From Companilactobacillus keshanensis (GTDB lineage Bacteria > Bacillota > Bacilli > Lactobacillales > Lactobacillaceae), in assembly GCF_003946205.1 (NCBI RefSeq), contig NZ_RHOS01000020.1, positions 1 to 40,689 on the forward strand: a DNA stretch of 40,689 bases, in the 5' to 3' direction. The notes under the pieces are model-generated. The model was not told the DNA's origin and did not search any database. It saw nothing but the letters and a program-made list of their open reading frames with translations. Positions 35,351-40,689 of this stretch are shown in pieces; the first letter of the stretch is position 1; each line of letters starts with the position of its first letter. The position numbers and the translations under genes are program-made.

Positions 35351-36463
35351 ATGGCAACTAAAAAAACAACAGTATCAAAAGAACTTAAAAGTGCTACAAA
35401 GAAGCTTGTTAAAGATTTAAAGAAAACTGGAAAGATCACTGAAACTGATCTAACCGAAAAAATTATTACACCATATAAGTTAAAAGGCGACGCATTAAAT
35501 ACCTTTATTGAAGAATTAGAAGATCAGGGTATCGGTGTTGTTGATGAAAAAGGTAATCCAAGTAAACTTTCACTTCTAAAAGAAGAAAAGAGTGCTAAGA
35601 AGACTAAAAAAGACACCGCAGCCGCAACCGATATTAAAGTTAACGATCCAGTTCGTATGTACTTAAAGGAAATTGGTCGTGTTCCTCTACTTAATGCTCA
35701 ACAAGAAGTTGATCTAGCTCTGAAGATTGAACAAGGTGACGAAGAAGCTAAACAAAGACTTGCTGAGGCTAACTTGCGTTTGGTTGTCTCAATTGCTAAA
35801 CGTTATGTTGGCCGTGGTATGCAATTCCTTGATTTGATCCAAGAAGGAAACATGGGTCTAATGAAGGCCGTTGAGAAATTTGATTATCGTTTAGGATTTA
35901 AATTCTCAACATATGCAACTTGGTGGATCAGACAGGCGATTACGCGTGCTATTGCTGATCAGGCTAGAACAATTCGTATCCCTGTTCATATGGTTGAAAC
36001 TATTAACAAGTTGATCAGAATTCAACGTCAATTGCTTCAAGACCTTGGACGTGAGCCGTTACCAGAAGAAATTGGTGCTGAAATGGATATGGCAACTGGC
36101 AAGGTTCGTGATATTCTAAAGATTGCTCAAGAACCAGTTTCATTGGAAACACCTATTGGAGAAGAGGACGACTCTCATCTTGGTGATTTCATTGAAGATT
36201 CTGATGCAACGAGTCCTGAGGATCATGCATCCTATGAACTATTAAAGGAACAACTCGAAAACGTTTTGGATACTTTGACAGATCGTGAAGAGAATGTACT
36301 TCGTTTACGTTTTGGTTTAGATGATGGTAGAACAAGAACTCTAGAAGAAGTTGGTAAAGTATTTGGCGTTACTCGTGAGAGAATTCGTCAAATTGAAGCC
36401 AAGGCTCTTAGAAAATTGCGTCACCCATCAAGATCAAAACAATTAAAAGACTTTTTAGAATAA
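35351..36463 (+). CDS. rpoD: RNA polymerase primary sigma factor (sigma-A)
   Basis: Housekeeping sigma factor, 370 residues. Region 1.1-like N-terminus (Lys/Thr-rich); region 1.2 [16 protein letters not shown] (about 97); region 2 [17 protein letters not shown] and [19 protein letters not shown], with the -10 reading helix [13 protein letters not shown] (about 188); region 3; and region 4 with the helix-turn-helix [17 protein letters not shown] (about 340). It lies 21 bases after dnaG; terminator follows. Confidence 0.98.
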   Translation: MATKKTTVSKELKSATKKLVKDLKKTGKITETDLTEKIITPYKLKGDALNTFIEELEDQGIGVVDEKGNPSKLSLLKEEKSAKKTKKDTAAATDIKVNDPVRMYLKEIGRVPLLNAQQEVDLALKIEQGDEEAKQRLAEANLRLVVSIAKRYVGRGMQFLDLIQEGNMGLMKAVEKFDYRLGFKFSTYATWWIRQAITRAIADQARTIRIPVHMVETINKLIRIQRQLLQDLGREPLPEEIGAEMDMATGKVRDILKIAQEPVSLETPIGEEDDSHLGDFIEDSDATSPEDHASYELLKEQLENVLDTLTDREENVLRLRFGLDDGRTRTLEEVGKVFGVTRERIRQIEAKALRKLRHPSRSKQLKDFLE

Positions 36464-36472
36464 ATATTAGAG

Positions 36473-36507
36473 AAGAACAGTATGAAATTACTGTTCTTTT
36501 TATTTTT
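36473..36507 (+). terminator. Rho-independent terminator of dnaG-rpoD
   Basis: AAGAACAGTA (36473-36482) pairs with TACTGTTCTT (36489-36498), followed by T-rich sequence. Confidence 0.88.
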
Positions 36508-36517
36508 TGTGAAATTT

Positions 36518-36547
36518 TTGAATTAAATAGTTATGTTTTTTTATAAG
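36518..36547 (+). promoter_or_regulatory. Candidate promoter of cfa
   Basis: TTGAAT (36518-36523) and TATAAG (36542-36547), 18 bases apart, 41 bases before the cfa start. Plausible but not consensus. Confidence 0.45.
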
Positions 36548-36587
36548 TTGCGTTAACATTAATATATCTACTTTTTGGAGGATTTAT

Positions 36588-37784
36588 ATGCTAGATAAAA
36601 AGATTTATGACGAGATTTTTTCTCATTCATTCACAATTCCAATTAAAGTCATTTTTTGGGATGGAAAAGAAAAAAATTATGGGCCAGAAGGAAAATCTGA
36701 CATAACAATTAAGTTCAATAATAAAGTTGCCATTTCTGAAGTCGTTAAGCATGCCACGCTTACTTTAGGTGAGGCATACATGGATAAGGATATTGAAATC
36801 GAAGGTTCGATTCAAAAACTTATCACATCTGCTTACACACAATCCGATAGTTTTATGTCAAGTTTAAAACTAAAGAAATTCGTTCCCAAGTTCAGCCACA
36901 GTGAAGAGAGCAATAAAAAAGAGATTCAAGAACATTATGACATTGGTAATGATTTTTATAAGTTATGGCTTGATGATACGATGACATATTCATGTGCTTA
37001 TTTCCGTACACCAGAAGACACTTTGGAACAAGCACAAATGAATAAAGTTCACCATATTTTGAATAAATTGAATACTAAACCAGGTGAAAGTCTTATTGAT
37101 ATCGGCTGTGGTTGGGGAACAATGATGTTCACGGCCGCTAAAGAATACGGCCTTAAGGCTAAAGGCGTCACGCTTAGTCAAGAACAATACGATTATGTTA
37201 AGAATAAAATTGAAGAAGAGAATCTAACCGATCAAATGGAAGTTATTCTTGAAGATTATCGTGAAATCAACGAAAAATTTGATCATGTTGTTTCAGTTGG
37301 TATGTTCGAACATGTTGGGGAAACTCACTTGGAAGGTTACTTCAAGACAGTTAAGAAGATGCTCAAGCCGAATGGTACTGCATTGATTCATGGTATTACT
37401 GGTCAACATGAAGGCTTAGGTGTCGATCCATGGCTTGTTAAGTATATTTTCCCAGGTGGTTATATTCCTGATATCAAAGAGAATATTGGTCACATTATGG
37501 ATGCTAAATTGCAAATTGACGACATTGAACCATTACGTCGTCACTATCAAAAAACCGTTGAAATTTGGCGTCATAATTTCTTAAAGGTTGAAGACAAAGT
37601 TAAAGATATGTATGGTGAGAGATTCGTTCGTATGTGGGATCTTTACCTTCAAGGTTGTGCTGCTTCGTTCCAAAGTGGTAATATCGATGTAATCCAATAC
37701 TTATTGACAAATGGACCAAGTGGTTCTTCATTGCCAATGACACGGGAATATATGACAGACTTAGATCGTAAGACTGCGGAATAG
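36588..37784 (+). CDS. cfa: Cyclopropane-fatty-acyl-phospholipid synthase
   Basis: Transfers a methylene group from SAM to unsaturated acyl chains of membrane phospholipids, giving cyclopropane (lactobacillic) acids; linked to acid and stationary-phase tolerance in lactobacilli. 398 residues: N-terminal lipid-binding domain, [28 protein letters not shown] (about 109-136), SAM motif [11 protein letters not shown] (about 168), KGVTLSQEQ and [10 protein letters not shown] (about 236). GGAGGA precedes the ATG. Own promoter; trmK follows 8 bases later, so read-through is possible. Confidence 0.96.
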   Translation: MLDKKIYDEIFSHSFTIPIKVIFWDGKEKNYGPEGKSDITIKFNNKVAISEVVKHATLTLGEAYMDKDIEIEGSIQKLITSAYTQSDSFMSSLKLKKFVPKFSHSEESNKKEIQEHYDIGNDFYKLWLDDTMTYSCAYFRTPEDTLEQAQMNKVHHILNKLNTKPGESLIDIGCGWGTMMFTAAKEYGLKAKGVTLSQEQYDYVKNKIEEENLTDQMEVILEDYREINEKFDHVVSVGMFEHVGETHLEGYFKTVKKMLKPNGTALIHGITGQHEGLGVDPWLVKYIFPGGYIPDIKENIGHIMDAKLQIDDIEPLRRHYQKTVEIWRHNFLKVEDKVKDMYGERFVRMWDLYLQGCAASFQSGNIDVIQYLLTNGPSGSSLPMTREYMTDLDRKTAE

Positions 37785-37792
37785 AGGTTAAT

Positions 37793-38482
37793 GTGACTTT
37801 ACTATCAAACAGACTACAAGCTGTGTCCAAAATGGTCGATACGAATGCTCGAGTGGCAGATATTGGCTCTGATCACGCTTATTTACCAGTAGAATTGATT
37901 GAAAACAATACAATTGATTATGCAATTGCTGGGGAGGTGGCCTCAGGTCCGATGTCGCGTTCGAAAGAAGATATCGATAAATTTGGGTTAAGTAAAAAAA
38001 TTGATGTCCGTTTAGGCGATGGTTTAGCCGTTATTGAAGCAGCGGATAAAATAGATACTGTTGTCATTGCAGGTATGGGTGGCATTTTGATCTGTGATAT
38101 TTTGACACGAGCGACTGAAAATCAATTGTCAAATGTTAACACATTGATTTTACAGCCAAATATTGGAGAACCTTTGGTTAGACATTGGCTGATTGAAAAT
38201 GGATTTGCCATAGTTGATGAAGATCTTTTAGAAGATGAACATCATGATTATGAGATCATTAAGGCTCAAAAGGTGACTAATAGTTCAGAATTGAGTGAGG
38301 CCCAATATCTAATGGGTCCCATTTTAATGAAAAGAAAGTCGGCCGATTTCATTAATAAGTGGCAGCGTAAACTAAATAGTTATCAAAAAGCCGTTGCTAA
38401 TATGAAGCATGCTAAAGAAATTGATACAAAAAAAATTCACAAAATGCAGCAATATATTAAATATGTTGAGGAGATTTTGTAA
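37793..38482 (+). CDS. trmK: tRNA (adenine-22-N1)-methyltransferase
   Basis: SAM-dependent enzyme making m1A22 in tRNA. 229 residues, with Rossmann motif RVADIGSDHAYLP (about 20), VVIAGMGG (about 87), LILQPN (about 117) and a C-terminal coiled-coil-like helix. GTG start at 37793 with AGAGG upstream. Its stop overlaps the Nif3-family start (TAATG), the standard Firmicute pair downstream of rpoD. Confidence 0.95.
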   Translation: MTLLSNRLQAVSKMVDTNARVADIGSDHAYLPVELIENNTIDYAIAGEVASGPMSRSKEDIDKFGLSKKIDVRLGDGLAVIEAADKIDTVVIAGMGGILICDILTRATENQLSNVNTLILQPNIGEPLVRHWLIENGFAIVDEDLLEDEHHDYEIIKAQKVTNSSELSEAQYLMGPILMKRKSADFINKWQRKLNSYQKAVANMKHAKEIDTKKIHKMQQYIKYVEEIL

Positions 38483-39273
38483 TGGTCAAAGTACAAGATA
38501 TTATTAATCATGTAGAAGAATTTGCACCATTAGCTATCAAAGAAGATGGAGATCCAACCGGTTTTCAAATTGGAGATCGTAGTCAAGACGTTCATAAAAT
38601 TATGACTACATTGGATGTTCGACCTCGAGTAGTTGAAGAAGCTATCGATAAAAATGTTGACATGATCATGGCACATCATCCGATAATGTTTCATTCTGTT
38701 AGAAACCTTGATTTGTCATCACCTCAAAATAAAATGTATCAGGATCTTTTATCACATAATATAGCTGTTCATTCGGCACATACCAATCTTGATAAGGCTC
38801 ATGGTGGTATGAATGATTGGCTAATGGAGAAACTTGAGTTACAAAATGTTCGCTATCTTGATCCTAATGACGATTATTCAATCGGACGTATGGGTAATCT
38901 TGCTGAACCGATGGATCTACTGGACTTTGCTAAAAAAGTCCGTGATGTGTATGATTTGCCAAATTTACGCTATGTTAAGTCAGAACTTGGACAACAAGTT
39001 AAGAAAGTTGCTATTATTGGTGGAGATGCTGGTAAATTCTATCCTGAAGTTTTGAAGGCTGGGGCTGATACCTTTATTACCGGTGATGTTTATTATCATA
39101 CAGCGCATGACATGATGTCGAATGGACTAAATGTAGTTGATCCTGGACATCACATTGAAGTTATCTTTATTGAAAAGATGGCTCGTTTGTTAAATGACTG
39201 GAAAAAGGCCTACAAATGGGACATTGAAGTTATTCAGTCTGAAGTGAACACAGAACCATATAATTTTATATAG
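38482..39273 (+). CDS. Nif3-like dinuclear metal centre protein (YqfO family)
   Basis: A 263-residue protein of the NIF3/GTP cyclohydrolase I type 2-like family, which forms a hexameric toroid with two metals per subunit. Metal-ligand motifs: MAHHPIMFHSVR (about 64), HSAHTNLDKAHGG (about 93), and the late DPGHHIEVIFIE (about 218). This is the short form without the inserted PII-like domain found in some Bacillus members. Molecular function is not settled. Co-translated with trmK. Confidence 0.94.
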   Translation: MVKVQDIINHVEEFAPLAIKEDGDPTGFQIGDRSQDVHKIMTTLDVRPRVVEEAIDKNVDMIMAHHPIMFHSVRNLDLSSPQNKMYQDLLSHNIAVHSAHTNLDKAHGGMNDWLMEKLELQNVRYLDPNDDYSIGRMGNLAEPMDLLDFAKKVRDVYDLPNLRYVKSELGQQVKKVAIIGGDAGKFYPEVLKAGADTFITGDVYYHTAHDMMSNGLNVVDPGHHIEVIFIEKMARLLNDWKKAYKWDIEVIQSEVNTEPYNFI

Positions 39274-39285
39274 GAAGTGGACAAA

Positions 39286-40533
39286 TTGGCAATTAAATAC
39301 GAAAAATTAATCCCTCGTTTTTTGGGATATGTTAAGCAAAATACTCGTTCTGACGAGAATTCAACAACTATTCCATCAACGGAAAGACAAACTGTTTTTC
39401 TTAATAAGTTAGCAGAAGAGTTAAAAACCGTTGGTTTAAATGATGTTAAAATCAATCCCGTTAACTCTTATTTAACAGCAGAACTACCATCAAATTTAGA
39501 CTATGATGTTCCTGTTTTGGGATTGATTTCTCATATTGATACTGCTGATTTCAATTCTGAAGATATCAAGCCTAAAATCGTTGAAAATTACGATGGTAAA
39601 AGTATCCTAAAATTAGATGATGAAGGTAAGTACACACTGGATCCTAAAGTTTTTCCTTCATTAAATAATTATGCAGGTCAAACATTGATCACAACTAGTG
39701 GAGATACATTACTTGGTTCTGATGATAAGTCAGGTGTTAGTGAAATTGTTACTGCTATGGAGTATTTGATTGATCATCCTGAAATTAAACATGGAAAAGT
39801 TAAGATTGGTCTTGGTCCTGACGAAGAAATTGGTACCGGGGCCGATAAGTTTGATGTTAGAGATTTTGGTGCCGATTTTGCTTATACTGTCGATGGTGGT
39901 CCGGTTGGTCAACTAGAGTATGAAACTTTTAGTGCCGCAGGATTGAAAGTTCATATTACAGGTAAGGATGTTCACCCAGGTTCCGCTAAGGGGATTATGA
40001 TCAATTCCATGAGTATTGCTAATGATTTCCAAAATGCTTTGCCTAGTGATGAAGTTCCTGAGAAAACCGATGGACGTGAAGGATTCTTCCACCTAGTTTC
40101 AATTAATGGAACAGTTGATTCAACTTATTTATCGTATATTATTCGCGATTTTGACCGTACGGGTCTAGAAGATCGTAAGAACAAAATTAAAGTGATCGTT
40201 GCAGATTTGAATAAAAAGTACGGTGAAGATACTGTTAAAATTGATATGAAGGATCAATACTACAATATGATCGATATCATAAAAGAGCATATGGACGTAG
40301 TTAGGATTGCTGAACGTGCTATGAAGAATCTCAATATTGAACCTGATGAGGCCGCCGTTCGTGGTGGTACTGATGGATCAAAGATTTCCTTCATGGGATT
40401 ACCAACGCCTAACTTGTTTGCTGGTGGTGAAAATATGCACGGACGATTTGAGTACGTTGCTGAAGAGTCAATGGAAAAGGCCGTTGATGTTGTTTTGGAA
40501 ATTATCAAACTAAATAACGACAATAAAAAATAG
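39286..40533 (+). CDS. pepT: Peptidase T (tripeptide aminopeptidase)
   Basis: Cytoplasmic M20B zinc enzyme that removes the N-terminal residue from tripeptides, part of lactobacillar peptide use. 415 residues: GLISHIDTADF (about 80), TLITTSGDTLLGSDDKSGVSE (about 130), GPDEEIGTGADKFDV (about 178), AYTVDGGPVG and VRGGTDGSKISFMGLPTPNLFAGG (about 365-390). Start is TTG at 39286 with AGGAAG upstream; a GTG at 39277 overlaps that site. It follows the Nif3 gene by 12 bases and is followed 15 bases later by an insertion sequence, so its natural terminator may have been displaced. Confidence 0.95.
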   Translation: MAIKYEKLIPRFLGYVKQNTRSDENSTTIPSTERQTVFLNKLAEELKTVGLNDVKINPVNSYLTAELPSNLDYDVPVLGLISHIDTADFNSEDIKPKIVENYDGKSILKLDDEGKYTLDPKVFPSLNNYAGQTLITTSGDTLLGSDDKSGVSEIVTAMEYLIDHPEIKHGKVKIGLGPDEEIGTGADKFDVRDFGADFAYTVDGGPVGQLEYETFSAAGLKVHITGKDVHPGSAKGIMINSMSIANDFQNALPSDEVPEKTDGREGFFHLVSINGTVDSTYLSYIIRDFDRTGLEDRKNKIKVIVADLNKKYGEDTVKIDMKDQYYNMIDIIKEHMDVVRIAERAMKNLNIEPDEAAVRGGTDGSKISFMGLPTPNLFAGGENMHGRFEYVAEESMEKAVDVVLEIIKLNNDNKK

Positions 40534-40548
40534 ATTTTTAATCAAGAT

Positions 40549-40689
40549 TGGGCACTGCAACTATTTTTTGAGACATTAAAATAAAAGCACTTCTTTTATT
40601 GGGCTATTAAGTTCCGGTATTCTACCGGCGACTGATAGCCCAGTTTTTCGAATATTCGTTCTTCATTCCAAAATTTGATGTATTCTTCT
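40549..40689 (-). mobile_element. IS3-family insertion sequence, right part cut by the window edge
   Basis: The transposase end at 40596 onward is preceded by about 47 bases of non-coding sequence starting TGGGCACTGCAACT at 40549, which has the TG-terminal form expected for an IS3-type inverted repeat. The boundary is inferred; the other end is outside the window. Confidence 0.75.
40596..40689 (-). CDS. IS3-family (IS150-type) transposase OrfB, C-terminal fragment
   Basis: Minus-strand translation gives EEYIKFWNEERIFEKLGYQ then SPVEYRNLIAQ and stop, the hallmark C-terminus of IS150-group OrfB integrase-type transposases (YNxxR-like, KLGYxSPxEYR). Only the last 30 codons are in the window, so activity and completeness cannot be judged. 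Confidence 0.9.
   Translation of the reverse strand, partial: EEYIKFWNEERIFEKLGYQSPVEYRNLIAQ

Noticed and set aside
1-40689. CRISPR array, tRNA/rRNA gene, prophage or defence island
   Set aside because: No regular direct repeats with spacers, no tRNA-like cloverleaf noticed, and no phage, restriction or toxin-antitoxin genes; only one IS fragment at the right edge.

Overview
The window is AT-rich chromosomal DNA from a low-GC Gram-positive bacterium, almost certainly a member of the Lactobacillaceae. A Companilactobacillus-type species is my best guess, but it is inferred from gene content and composition only. Evidence: strong AGGAGG-type ribosome binding sites, several TTG starts, two T-box leaders (hisS-aspS and glyQ-glyS), a two-subunit glycyl-tRNA synthetase, EbsC/YbaK, DegV and DUF1836 proteins, PepT, and the phoH-ybeY-cdd-era-recO-glyQS-dnaG-rpoD-trmK-Nif3 backbone.

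Layout. 1-3.6 kb: YbaK-type deacylase (minus), two small unrecognised proteins, then prmA-rsmE and a small membrane protein. 3.6-7.7 kb: bifunctional (p)ppGpp enzyme rel, dtd and two HAD phosphatases. 7.7-11.4 kb: an amino acid permease, a decayed second copy of the second HAD gene, then a DUF1836 regulator overlapping a DegV gene. 11.4-15.5 kb: a MarR-type repressor followed by a two-gene heterodimeric ABC exporter. Near-identical palindromes sit just upstream of both the repressor and the exporter. 15.5-19 kb: a GH13 alpha-glucosidase, an unidentified gene remnant, and a secreted SH3b/amidase_3 cell-wall hydrolase on the minus strand. 19.1-22.5 kb: T-box-controlled hisS-aspS. 22.5-26.3 kb: msrB-msrA, a YitT membrane protein, nfo, and a convergent PPDK-regulatory-protein gene. 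26.3-36.5 kb: rpsU and the macromolecular-synthesis cluster up to rpoD. 36.5-40.5 kb: cfa, trmK, a Nif3-family gene and pepT. The right edge cuts into an IS3-family insertion sequence.

Most of the window is conserved housekeeping DNA. I found no tRNA or rRNA gene, CRISPR array or prophage, and no convincing undescribed system. The points worth a second look are the self-contained MarR/ABC efflux module with matched operators and asymmetric ATPase sites, two gene remnants at 9430-9869 and 17319-17597, a shared hairpin that holds the stop codons of two convergent genes, the usual dgkA and yqeY neighbours missing from the rpsU-era cluster, a RecO with an incomplete zinc site, and several unexplained palindromes.
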